From assembly GCA_021773565.1 (NCBI GenBank), contig JAJFJZ010000010.1, positions 62,001-126,000 of the forward strand: DNA of 64,000 bases, read 5' to 3'. The notes below the pieces were generated by a model. The model saw only the letters and a program-made list of their open reading frames with translations, ran no database searches and was not told where the DNA came from. The DNA comes from Gammaproteobacteria bacterium. GTDB taxonomy: Bacteria; Pseudomonadota; Gammaproteobacteria; Pseudomonadales; Azotimanducaceae. The first letter of the stretch is position 1; each line of letters opens with the position of its first letter. The translations under genes were made by a program, and so were the position numbers. Shown one piece after another: positions 56,347 through 64,000 of the stretch.

Positions 56347-59300
56347 ATGATGAATCTGTTTTTCCGAGTATTTCGCTGGTCCTGGGTAGTCACCTTACCG
56401 TTCGCTGTGCTTGGTTCTTACATTACGTATAAGGCAATTGAGCGCTACAGTAATTTTACCATTCGCTACGACTCCGCCCCCTTCCACTTGTCGTTGGTTG
56501 CCAGCGCCGATTATGAAATTGATGCACTAATGCATGCGTTCAAAGTAGGTCTTTTCAATTTTCAACATCGCGGCGCATTCGAATCCGTCGAGTTATTCGT
56601 TCCGGAAGCCAACATCTCCAGATTGAACGCACACTTACCCCAATCCGGTTTCGAATATGTAAATGCCCGGATGCTGATTGAAGACCGATTGGTAAAAGTT
56701 AAAGTGAAGTACAGGGGTGACTTTATGCCGCATTGGGCCTGGAACAAAAAGTCCTGGCGCGTTAAGACCGACAAGGACCGCCTGTTTAACGGCATTCGCA
56801 CCTTCAACCTGCAAGCCCCCAAAGCCGCGGAACAGCTAAATAACTATCTGGCACTTCAACTGGCAAACGCACTAGATATTGTTGCGCCGGAAAGTCGTCT
56901 TGTTGAACTCGTCCTTAATCGTGCAAACGCAGGCGTGTATATATTCGTCGAACAATTACGCGAAGAAACCCTGAGGCGTAAAAACCTGATGCCAGCGGAT
57001 ATATACAGGGGTGAGCTACTAGGCAAGGACAGGTTTGTCGACAGCAACATCAACAAACTTTTTGACACTACCGCGGTGTGGGACAAAATGTCCGTAAATA
57101 ATCACTATCCCGAAAACAGCATGGCACCGCTTGCGCGTCTGTTAAAACTGATCAATGCGCTGGAATCGGAGTCTGAAGGAACGGACCCGGAACAATTGAT
57201 CGTGACCCGAAAAGCCTTTGCGCAGCTCATGGATATGGATGCCTGGGCAGCATTCAGTGTATTTGAAACACTGGCACAGACTCGTCACTTTGACTCTCAA
57301 CACAACTGGCGTTTGTACTACGATCCCTGGAGACAAAAATTTATTCCCATAGTCTGGGATCCGGGTGGTTGGCCCGGAGCGTGGCGGGCATCCAGCGATG
57401 AATCTGTCTCTGGCTATGTTATCTCCACCGCATTGCACAGGGCGCTCTTTCAGGATGGGGGTTTTATTAGCAAGCGCAACGAGGTGTTACGGAATTTTTT
57501 CAGCTCGGGGAAATCGACTGAGTTTCTGGATCAGGTAAGGGAAACAGTTGCGAAGATTCGCGGAAATATTTTTCACGATCCGCGCATTCGACCGCCCCGA
57601 CCGGTGCAGATTAATACCGCACTGAATGCGCTTGAAGCGTACATCGGTAAAACTTTCTTTGATATGGAACAACATTTGAAAGCGTCGGAAAATGCCGCCC
57701 AGTTATGGTTTGAAGATGGAAAAATCTATCTGGCGGCACAGGACCTGAACCCGATACGCTCAATTCAGCTGGAATATACAAACCCGCTTGAGGGTGATAT
57801 CGGGGCGTCAATCAGTTACGCCTCCCGCGAGGACCAACATACCCTGGCCGTACAGAATTTCAGTCACACCGCACCAAATACGCTCGTTTTGAAAACCACT
57901 CTTCTGGCAGAAATCGAGGGCAGCTACAATACCGGGGAGACTTTTCCGCTGGTACTGGCATTCCCGGCTATCTACACAATTGATATCACGGGCGTGGATA
58001 ATCAACTACCAGCTCAAGTTCTAATCGATCACGGCAACGGATTGCAGCGAATTACACCGGGTACATCCTTTGTACCAAAATTTGGGATATCCCGGCAATC
58101 GCAAAAGCGGATTGACAATATCGACTTGCAAAACTGGCAACTATTCTGGGATACAGGATCAGGCTTTACCGCATCAACAAGCCGGAAAATTAACAGGTTA
58201 AGCGTCGCTGCAGACTCGGAGTATAAAAGTTTCACTAAAACTATTCCCGCAAATGCAAAAAACTTGCGCATTGACTTACCCACTAAAAGCAAATCCACAT
58301 TGAGTGACATTATCCTGACGATCAATGGCATCACCCAAAGCATTCCAGTATCTGAACTTTCAACCAACCAGATGTCAACACACGAAAAATCTATCAGGGC
58401 CAATGGTGGGGAAGACCCCTATTTTTCTATTCAGTTAGCAAATTATACAAAGACTATGCAGAGCGGCAGTCAATCGAGTAGCCTGGACATAACGCTTGCA
58501 TTTAAACTGTTAGCTTACACACCCCATACGCGTTATCAGGAAAGGATTGCAGATGGAACACTGGGGAAAATAAACGCAATCTACCAGCCGGTTGAACCCA
58601 CAAATGTTGTCCCTATGCTGCAATGGCAGGGTGACATTACTGTGCTTGATACACGCGTGATAGACCAGCCCCTGACGCTAAAACCGGGGACCAGGCTATT
58701 GATGGGGCCGGGCGCATCTCTCATTTTCAAAAACACCATCACTGCAAATGGAACCCCGCAACTGCCGATTACCATACAGGCGCTGGATGTGAACCAGGCA
58801 CCGTGGGGTACCATTGCTCTGCTCGGAAAATCAGCAAGTAATTCAAGTTTCAAACACTGTTCCTTTGATGGCGGTAGCGGATCAAAAGGAGACTTGTTTG
58901 AATACACCGCCATGTTGTCTGTTCACGATGTGGAAAATATGCTGGTAGAAGACTGTTCCTTCTCCAACAGTCACCTGACGGACGATATGGTGCATATCGT
59001 TTACAGTGACGTAAGTTTTATACGCACTCAGTTTACCAACGCCAATCTGGATGCCCTTGATATAGATATGTCCAGAGCGGTGATTGAAGACAGTGTGTTT
59101 CAGGGCAGCGGAAACGACGCAATTGACCTGATGACCAGTTATGCAGAAATTTACAACTCAACGTTAGCAGATAATGGCGACAAGGCAATCTCGGTTGGAG
59201 AAAACAGCCAGCTTCTAGGGCTCGACCTGACTATCAATAACAACCTGATCGGCGTGCAGTCAAAAGACGCCTCCCAGGCAAATCTTTTCAACTCAAACCT

Positions 59301-59658
59301 GTTCGGCAACGGTATAGCTCTGGATGCCTACAAAAAGAACTGGCGCTATGACAGGGGCGGATCAATATTCGCATCAAAGTCCAGCCTGAAGAAAAACAAT
59401 TCCAGTCTTGGCACTGGCATACGCTCACAAATCGTTCTATTTGATTCCTATCTGGACAAACCACCAACAGCAAAACCAGCCAAGGGCAGAATAAAACTCG
59501 AATTTGTAGATAGCCTCGGCGATATCGCTAAAAGTAGTGAGTTGTACGGTCAGGAACCTGCATCAACACAAACCCGCACCCTTCTGGAAAACTTGCCAGA
59601 ACAGTTTCTTGGCAGAATTAACACAAAAACACGTGGTAGAGTCCATGATGCAAACTGA
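56347..59658 (+). CDS. CotH-type kinase fused to a beta-helix domain
   Basis: Protein of 1103 aa. Order: N-terminal membrane helix (about 11-30); CotH-like protein-kinase domain (about 110-440) with KKSWRVK at 134-140, the GVYIFVEQ segment with Glu202, HNW at 319-321 and the metal-binding WDPGG with Asp338; a beta-rich domain starting near 596 with NWQLFWDTGSGF, shared with the upstream gene; and a right-handed parallel beta-helix (about 750-1000) with repeated short strands and Asn/Asp turns. CotH proteins are distant Fam20-type kinases that phosphorylate Bacillus spore-coat proteins. The helix probably lies in the periplasm or outside and may bind a glycan or protein target. Confidence 0.82.
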   Translation: MMNLFFRVFRWSWVVTLPFAVLGSYITYKAIERYSNFTIRYDSAPFHLSLVASADYEIDALMHAFKVGLFNFQHRGAFESVELFVPEANISRLNAHLPQSGFEYVNARMLIEDRLVKVKVKYRGDFMPHWAWNKKSWRVKTDKDRLFNGIRTFNLQAPKAAEQLNNYLALQLANALDIVAPESRLVELVLNRANAGVYIFVEQLREETLRRKNLMPADIYRGELLGKDRFVDSNINKLFDTTAVWDKMSVNNHYPENSMAPLARLLKLINALESESEGTDPEQLIVTRKAFAQLMDMDAWAAFSVFETLAQTRHFDSQHNWRLYYDPWRQKFIPIVWDPGGWPGAWRASSDESVSGYVISTALHRALFQDGGFISKRNEVLRNFFSSGKSTEFLDQVRETVAKIRGNIFHDPRIRPPRPVQINTALNALEAYIGKTFFDMEQHLKASENAAQLWFEDGKIYLAAQDLNPIRSIQLEYTNPLEGDIGASISYASREDQHTLAVQNFSHTAPNTLVLKTTLLAEIEGSYNTGETFPLVLAFPAIYTIDITGVDNQLPAQVLIDHGNGLQRITPGTSFVPKFGISRQSQKRIDNIDLQNWQLFWDTGSGFTASTSRKINRLSVAADSEYKSFTKTIPANAKNLRIDLPTKSKSTLSDIILTINGITQSIPVSELSTNQMSTHEKSIRANGGEDPYFSIQLANYTKTMQSGSQSSSLDITLAFKLLAYTPHTRYQERIADGTLGKINAIYQPVEPTNVVPMLQWQGDITVLDTRVIDQPLTLKPGTRLLMGPGASLIFKNTITANGTPQLPITIQALDVNQAPWGTIALLGKSASNSSFKHCSFDGGSGSKGDLFEYTAMLSVHDVENMLVEDCSFSNSHLTDDMVHIVYSDVSFIRTQFTNANLDALDIDMSRAVIEDSVFQGSGNDAIDLMTSYAEIYNSTLADNGDKAISVGENSQLLGLDLTINNNLIGVQSKDASQANLFNSNLFGNGIALDAYKKNWRYDRGGSIFASKSSLKKNNSSLGTGIRSQIVLFDSYLDKPPTAKPAKGRIKLEFVDSLGDIAKSSELYGQEPASTQTRTLLENLPEQFLGRINTKTRGRVHDAN

Positions 59659-60415
59659 AGCCACCACGCATGACGAGCACTCGCCACTTCACTTTGCCAG
59701 ATTTGAGTTCAAGTACATTTTGAACAAAAAGAAACGAACAGAAGTAGAACAGGCCCTACAGTTTTTTCTTCAGTACGACCCCTTCGTAGCGCAACAGCCT
59801 GAGCACAAATATGTAGTACGCAGCCTCTACTTTGACGATCCGGAATACACAGCGTTTTATGACAAAATAGAAGGCCTGCATTCGAGATCAAAATTTCGGC
59901 TGCGCACCTACTCATCCGAACAATCTGACGTCCCGCTTTATCTGGAGATCAAAGGTCGCCACAACAATCTGGTATTTAAACATCGTACACCCGTAGCCCG
60001 TAAGGGCAAGGACTGGGCACAACTGAGCGATGATAATCTGGCCAGAGCAATACTTGAATGCGCGGAAAAAAGTCCGGTACTGGATCAGTTTGAATATGCC
60101 TTATACCGCAAAAACCTTAAACCGGTTGCACTCATCGATTACAAGCGCAGACCCTATGTCAGTAAATATGATGCAGGCTTTCGCCTTACTTTTGACGAAC
60201 AGCTCAGCGCCACCCATGTGCATACTTTGTATCCGGGAAGCGCTAGCCGACCCATCAAAATTCTGGCGGGTTATACCGTGCTTGAAGTCAAATTTCATCA
60301 CCATATGCCTTCCTGGTTTCACCGAATTATCCAGACACACGAACTTGGGCGTGTATCAGTATCCAAAATTTGCAAAGGCATGGAAGTGCTGGGCCTGGCA
60401 GAGGACGAACCCTAA
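59645..60415 (+). CDS. VTC-fold (polyphosphate polymerase-type) protein
   Basis: Protein of 256 aa with the VTC domain of the triphosphate-tunnel superfamily, related to the polyphosphate polymerase Vtc4. Tunnel motifs are visible: FEFKYILNKKK at the start, RSLYFDD, SKFRLRTY with paired arginines, LYLEIKGRHNN, KPVALIDYKRRPYV and VLEVKFHHHMP with Glu. No signal peptide or membrane helix, so it is cytoplasmic. I chose the ATG at 59645 (next codon also ATG), overlapping the CotH stop by 14 bp. Whether it makes polyphosphate or another phosphoryl product is not shown by the sequence. Confidence 0.88.
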   Translation: MMQTEATTHDEHSPLHFARFEFKYILNKKKRTEVEQALQFFLQYDPFVAQQPEHKYVVRSLYFDDPEYTAFYDKIEGLHSRSKFRLRTYSSEQSDVPLYLEIKGRHNNLVFKHRTPVARKGKDWAQLSDDNLARAILECAEKSPVLDQFEYALYRKNLKPVALIDYKRRPYVSKYDAGFRLTFDEQLSATHVHTLYPGSASRPIKILAGYTVLEVKFHHHMPSWFHRIIQTHELGRVSVSKICKGMEVLGLAEDEP

Positions 60416-60522
60416 AAGACTGGTCGCAGCACCAAATAAGTGGTTTCCTATGGACTACAAACTACCGATAATAGAGACATCGGAAAAATTTCAGTTATGC
60501 CAACACGAAGGTTAGAGCGCGC

Positions 60523-61206
60523 ATGGAAGATGTATTAATGAACCCCCAGGGGAATTCCCTGGTGTATTCCAATATAGAAATCATCATTAACATATTGGCT
60601 GCCCTGTCTATTGGCGTAATTCTGTCCGCCGTGTATCGCTATACACACAAGGGCTTGTCTTACTCGCAATCATTCAGCCAGACTATTGTATTCGTATGTC
60701 TTATTGTCGCCATAGTAATGATGGTGATCGGGGGAAGTCTGGCAAGGGCTTTTGCTTTGGTGGGCGCTCTTTCCATCATACGTTTTAGAACCGTTCTAAA
60801 AGACACCAAGGATATGGCCTATGTTTTTGCCGCACTTGCGCTGGGTATGGCTGCCGGTACCAGCAATTATTTTCTCGCCGGAATAGGCACATTGGCTGTT
60901 TCTGCCCTGGCTTTTGCATTAAGCATTTCAAATTTTGGCGCGGTTTATAAAAGTGAATTTATTCTGCGCTTCAGATTCGACCAGAGTGGTGACAGCGAAG
61001 CCTACCTGAAGGTTATAGACGAAAACTGCAAGCGCTACAATTTGCTACATATGGAACCATCCGGTAACAATGAGAGCCTGAGTCTTACCTACGACGTAAA
61101 CCTGAGAGATGAGAAAACTGCCAGTGATTTGACCCGGCAAATTGGAAAACTCGACCAACTGTCTGAAATCGTGCTGATCGCTTCCAAAAACGATGTGGAC
61201 TATTAG
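60523..61206 (+). CDS. DUF4956 membrane protein
   Basis: Protein of 227 aa with four predicted membrane helices (about residues 19-38, 50-70, 75-95 and 105-130) and a soluble C-terminal domain of about 85 residues with an ACT-like alternation of strands and helices. The conserved segment ALVGALSIIRFRTVLKDTKD after the second helix is diagnostic of DUF4956. The family has no established function but repeatedly neighbours VTC and CotH genes in bacteria, as here. It may form the membrane part of the module. Start is the ATG at 60523; the ATG at 60538 is possible. Confidence 0.88.
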   Translation: MEDVLMNPQGNSLVYSNIEIIINILAALSIGVILSAVYRYTHKGLSYSQSFSQTIVFVCLIVAIVMMVIGGSLARAFALVGALSIIRFRTVLKDTKDMAYVFAALALGMAAGTSNYFLAGIGTLAVSALAFALSISNFGAVYKSEFILRFRFDQSGDSEAYLKVIDENCKRYNLLHMEPSGNNESLSLTYDVNLRDEKTASDLTRQIGKLDQLSEIVLIASKNDVDY

Positions 61207-61219
61207 GCAGGATCAACGA

Positions 61220-62641
61220 TCAGCCAGACAGGTTTTTGGCATCTAAAATAGTTTTGCGATACAGGGCCTGGTAGTAGAAAGCCTCTTCTTCCAGCCTGTC
61301 GGGTAAGGGCAGCTTTTGCTTCCATTGTTCCAGAATTTCCGGCTTGGCTATTATTTGTTCGAATGCCCTGGTCCAATCCGTTGCATCACCAGCGCGCAAT
61401 ACTTCGCCGCATGCATGTTCGCGCACATAGTCTGCAGGCGCGCCAAGATCAGATACAAGCACTGGTGTGCCAGCAGCAACAGCCTCCCGCACAATCAATG
61501 AAAACGTTTCCGGTACTATGGACGGTAAACAAAATACATCAAAACCCATGAGTACTGAAAAAATCCTGCCGGTTTCCACAAAAGGCTGCAGGCTGATTCT
61601 TTTATCAGCACTTACCAATTCGGAAATTTTTTCGCGGTAGTCGTCCGCACCAAAAAAACCTCCATACAGGCGCAGGCGCACATTGGATGCAGGTACAGCG
61701 CGAAAGGCCTTGATGAGACACTCAATGCCCTTTTCGGGTACAAAGCTTCCCACAAACCCAAAAACCAGGTTGCCAGAGCCTTCAGCGGGTAAAGAGCCCT
61801 CAGCGGGTGGAGCCTTCAGCGGTTTTTGTGAAGAGCCCTCAGCGGGTAAAGAGCTCTCAGCCAGCAAAGAGCCCTCAGCCAGCAAAGAGACCTCAGCGGG
61901 TAAAGAGCCTTCAGCGGGTAAAGAGCCTTCAGCGGGTAAAGAGCCCTCAGATTCCTTACGAAATTGTTCTTTCTGCCGAATAGCCATATTCAGGTCAATA
62001 CCATGCTCAATGACACGAAATGACAACTCTGGATACTCAGCAGAAAATTTATTCTCAACATGCACGGACGGACAGATACGTTCAGCCGCTCCACTTAATA
62101 CCTTACGGAACGTTACGCTGCGTTCGACCAATTGTGATTCTGTCCATGAAGAAATATTGCAATGCTTTGCACAGGTTTGCCCGCCGTTCGCCCCATTGCA
62201 TAGCTGTTTTTTTACATTAACCAGGTTAATGCGGAAACACTGCGCAAAAAAATCGGTTATCGTGACAATGTAAGGCAACCCACTGCAAACAATAGCTTCC
62301 AGGGCAGAGCCCATACGCATAGTGTGTAAAACATGGGCAATATCATATTGCTCCTGTTCCAACAGTTCCCAAACGAGACGACTAAGTTGGGGAACAACGG
62401 GTAAGTCAATGTCTGCGTCTTCTGGTAGTTCATTTCGCTGAAATATGCTGAGCGGTATCCCCTGGTAAACACTATCCACGAGCAACTCACCGGAATCGTC
62501 GCTCCAACTGTCTACTCGACAGGTAAGCACGCGTACATAATGACCAGCCCGTTGGGCAGCTTTGGCAAGCTGGAAGCATACTTTTTCGGTCCCGCCTGCA
62601 TACTCGGGATAAAATTGGTGCACTACAAACAGAATTCTCAA
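61220..62641 (-). CDS. Glycosyltransferase, GT4 family, with inter-lobe repeat insertion
   Basis: GT-B glycosyltransferase of 473 aa. The N-terminal lobe starts RILFVVHQFYPEYAGGTEK, a classic GT4 opening, and carries a cysteine cluster (CNGANGGQTC then C). The C-terminal lobe starts LVFGFVGSFVPEKGIECLIK and holds the E-x7-E region PETFSLIVREAV. Between the lobes, about residues 230-290, lies a run of SLPAEG-type hexapeptides encoded by the 18-bp tandem repeat at 61776-61950. Without it the enzyme would be of ordinary length (about 410 aa). Start is a TTG overlapping the GT2 stop (TTGA). Confidence 0.88.
   Translation of the reverse strand: MRILFVVHQFYPEYAGGTEKVCFQLAKAAQRAGHYVRVLTCRVDSWSDDSGELLVDSVYQGIPLSIFQRNELPEDADIDLPVVPQLSRLVWELLEQEQYDIAHVLHTMRMGSALEAIVCSGLPYIVTITDFFAQCFRINLVNVKKQLCNGANGGQTCAKHCNISSWTESQLVERSVTFRKVLSGAAERICPSVHVENKFSAEYPELSFRVIEHGIDLNMAIRQKEQFRKESEGSLPAEGSLPAEGSLPAEVSLLAEGSLLAESSLPAEGSSQKPLKAPPAEGSLPAEGSGNLVFGFVGSFVPEKGIECLIKAFRAVPASNVRLRLYGGFFGADDYREKISELVSADKRISLQPFVETGRIFSVLMGFDVFCLPSIVPETFSLIVREAVAAGTPVLVSDLGAPADYVREHACGEVLRAGDATDWTRAFEQIIAKPEILEQWKQKLPLPDRLEEEAFYYQALYRKTILDAKNLSG
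61776..61950 (-). repeat. 18-bp in-frame minisatellite in GT4 gene
   Basis: Eight full copies of an 18-bp unit (on the plus strand GAGCCTTCAGCGGGTAAA and close variants) at 61776-61811 and 61833-61940, a degenerate 21-bp interruption at 61812-61832, and a partial last copy. Because the unit is a multiple of three, each copy adds the hexapeptide SLPAEG on the minus strand. Three copies at 61887-61940 are nearly identical, which suggests recent expansion. Confidence 0.92.
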
Positions 62642-64000
62642 ATACCCGCACCCATCACCGATTTAATTCGCTTTACAGCGTCACCGTTGGCTCCATCGTC
62701 CTTCTGATATTCAAGATATAAAAAGCCCAGATAAGAACCGGCTGTCGCAGCAAAAGTCTTGCGCAGCATGTCATAGACCTCGTGTCGCAAAGATGCATCC
62801 TGTTGCAGATATATCTTGTTGGCAAAGGACCTGAAATGTTCCATTCTACCAATGAACCCGTCTACAAACGCCCGCGCTGCTGGCCGCTCATAATCTTGCA
62901 GGGGCGTGTCGTCAAGATAGTCCGACCTGAGGCTGATAATATAATCCGCCAATTGCGTGTCTTCCAGATCAAGCTCGGTCATTGATGACTTGTCCAGCTC
63001 AAACCCGCGTATTTCAGCGATGAGTTGCTGCATGCTGCTTTCCAAAGTAGTGTTTGAGGCGGCAAAATCAAACTCCCTTAACGTGGTGCTCAGCCGTTCT
63101 GCAACTACAACTATTCCAAACATAAGCCCGCGTAGTGACCCTACCGGGGGGGTGTTAAAGTCTTTAAACTGGCGAACCAAAAAAATTACATCAACAAATG
63201 AGCGTTTTAAATAATAGTAGGCGGGCCGGTTGTGGGAATGAATCGTTTTTACTGAAGCCAACATGGCAATCCGGTAACTGTCCCGAATCAGGCGAATGCC
63301 AAGATCCAGATCCTCAGCATAATCACCACGATACTTGTAGCGGCCAAATAGCTCTTTCGACAACATGCAGGAGACGTCGCTAAGCTGGCCCCATGAACGC
63401 AGGGACATATGATCCGAGCCCATATATTCACCTATGCGATCAACATCGCGACAGCGCAAAAAACGGTAGTGGGTATCAACATTACAATCGTACATAATGT
63501 CACTGTCACTGCGACAATATTCGCTGCAGGACACCGCTACCACATTATGTTTTTTATGGTCCTGCAGGTAAGCTAACATTCCATAAGCCCACAAATCGCC
63601 TATCGGATACGCATCCTGAACGATAAATAAAAGATACTCATTGTTTGCCGTATCCGCACCCAGGTTTCGAGCATAACTGTGACTGAATTCTTCCTGTGAT
63701 ATCTGCACTACTGTACAACCCGCCTGACGCGCCAGCTCAACTGTATCGTCTGTGGAACCTGAATCCACAACAACTATCTCAAGGTTGTTGAGACCTTTTT
63801 GCGCTACCAGCTTGCGTAACAACCAGTAAAATTCTTCTCCAGCATTAAAGGTTGGAATAATAACCGACACGCCACTATCAATGGGTGGGTTACTCTCATT
63901 CAGAGCGGGGTGGAGCCTTATCCCGGGGTCTGCAAATTCTGATTCATCGACTCCCGCTATACTGGCCAGGCTTTCCTCCGGCGGCAGCAGGCGAACAGTG
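62638..64000 (-). CDS. Glycosyltransferase with GT2 domain, N terminus beyond window edge
   Basis: GT-A fold family 2 glycosyltransferase. The domain starts VSVIIPTFNAGEEF and continues with EIVVVDSGSTDDTVELARQ and the ARNLGADTANNEYLLFIVQDA region, where the usual DxD motif reads QDA. A DYAEDLDLGIRL segment follows, then the helical C-terminal part. The frame is open without a stop from the GT2 start at about 63870 to position 64000 and codes for a non-random acidic and proline-containing stretch, so the protein extends upstream, probably as a multidomain glycosyltransferase. The 410 codons ending at 62638 are certain. Confidence 0.85.
   Translation of the reverse strand, partial: TVRLLPPEESLASIAGVDESEFADPGIRLHPALNESNPPIDSGVSVIIPTFNAGEEFYWLLRKLVAQKGLNNLEIVVVDSGSTDDTVELARQAGCTVVQISQEEFSHSYARNLGADTANNEYLLFIVQDAYPIGDLWAYGMLAYLQDHKKHNVVAVSCSEYCRSDSDIMYDCNVDTHYRFLRCRDVDRIGEYMGSDHMSLRSWGQLSDVSCMLSKELFGRYKYRGDYAEDLDLGIRLIRDSYRIAMLASVKTIHSHNRPAYYYLKRSFVDVIFLVRQFKDFNTPPVGSLRGLMFGIVVVAERLSTTLREFDFAASNTTLESSMQQLIAEIRGFELDKSSMTELDLEDTQLADYIISLRSDYLDDTPLQDYERPAARAFVDGFIGRMEHFRSFANKIYLQQDASLRHEVYDMLRKTFAATAGSYLGFLYLEYQKDDGANGDAVKRIKSVMGAGI

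Noticed and set aside
61776-61950. Possible CRISPR-like array
   Set aside because: The 18-bp units are contiguous without spacers and stay in frame with a protein-coding gene, so it is a coding minisatellite.
61683-62273. Plus-strand open frame with EPSAGK-type repeats opposite the GT4 gene
   Set aside because: It is the mirror of the 18-bp minisatellite, which stays open in more than one frame; the minus-strand frame encodes a complete GT4 enzyme with conserved motifs at both ends, while the plus-strand product has no recognisable domain outside the repeat.
37882-64000. A mobile island carrying the surface genes
   Set aside because: The gene content suggests accessory DNA, but I found no transposase, integrase, tRNA gene or flanking direct repeat to mark borders.

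Overview
The window is bacterial chromosome from a gammaproteobacterium, about half GC. The first half follows the Pseudomonas-type gene order closely: rplM, zapE, a DegS/AlgW-type protease, hisD-hisG, ibaG, mlaBCDEF, a CaCA antiporter, kdsC, lptCAB, rpoN, hpf, ptsN, rapZ, npr, mgtE, pmbA, darP, tldD, yhdP, rng, maf, mreDCB and gatCAB. Three genes usual in this order (hisC, murA, kdsD) are missing. The species cannot be named from the sequence; a free-living, probably aquatic, relative of Pseudomonas or Cellvibrio is a reasonable guess. No rRNA, tRNA, CRISPR array, transposase or phage gene was seen, and no stretch over 300 bases lacks a gene.

Layout. 1-8203: L13 (cut by the window edge), ZapE, DegS-like protease, two histidine genes and the Mla lipid-transport operon. 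8319-16971: antiporter, Kdo phosphatase, LptC/A/B for LPS export, sigma-54 with its HPF/PTS-Ntr/RapZ cluster, and MgtE. 17019-29060: TldE/TldD protease pair with DarP, YhdP, RNase G, Maf and the MreBCD shape operon, all but DarP on the minus strand. 29224-32443: GatCAB amidotransferase. 32463-36328: a YumC-type ferredoxin-NADP reductase, a DUF35/thiolase pair, a DUF1499 membrane protein and a small unknown gene. 36517-41761: an alpha2-type glycyl-tRNA synthetase followed by a glycosyltransferase, a sulfotransferase and a Wzm/Wzt polysaccharide exporter.

41828-64000 is the accessory and most interesting part. Two tandem-duplicated secreted proteins, each with its own matching promoter, leader hairpin and terminator, lie just downstream of a complete type II secretion operon (gspE-F-G-H-I-J-K-L-M-N-D) of Xps/Hxc type whose secretin carries a lipobox. 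Divergent from gspE is a four-gene cassette: a membrane-anchored TPR-like protein, a CotH-type kinase fused to a beta-helix, a VTC-type polyphosphate-polymerase-fold protein and a DUF4956 membrane protein. Two glycosyltransferase genes close the window; one carries an 18-bp in-frame minisatellite between its two lobes and the other runs off the edge.

Reading the second half as one unit, the locus looks devoted to building and modifying a cell-surface layer: glycan synthesis, sulfation and export (GT, sulfotransferase, Wzm/Wzt), protein export (T2SS), abundant secreted proteins as likely cargo, and a possible phosphoryl-transfer module (CotH/VTC/DUF4956). That joint role is inference from gene content and position; the individual family assignments are much firmer.
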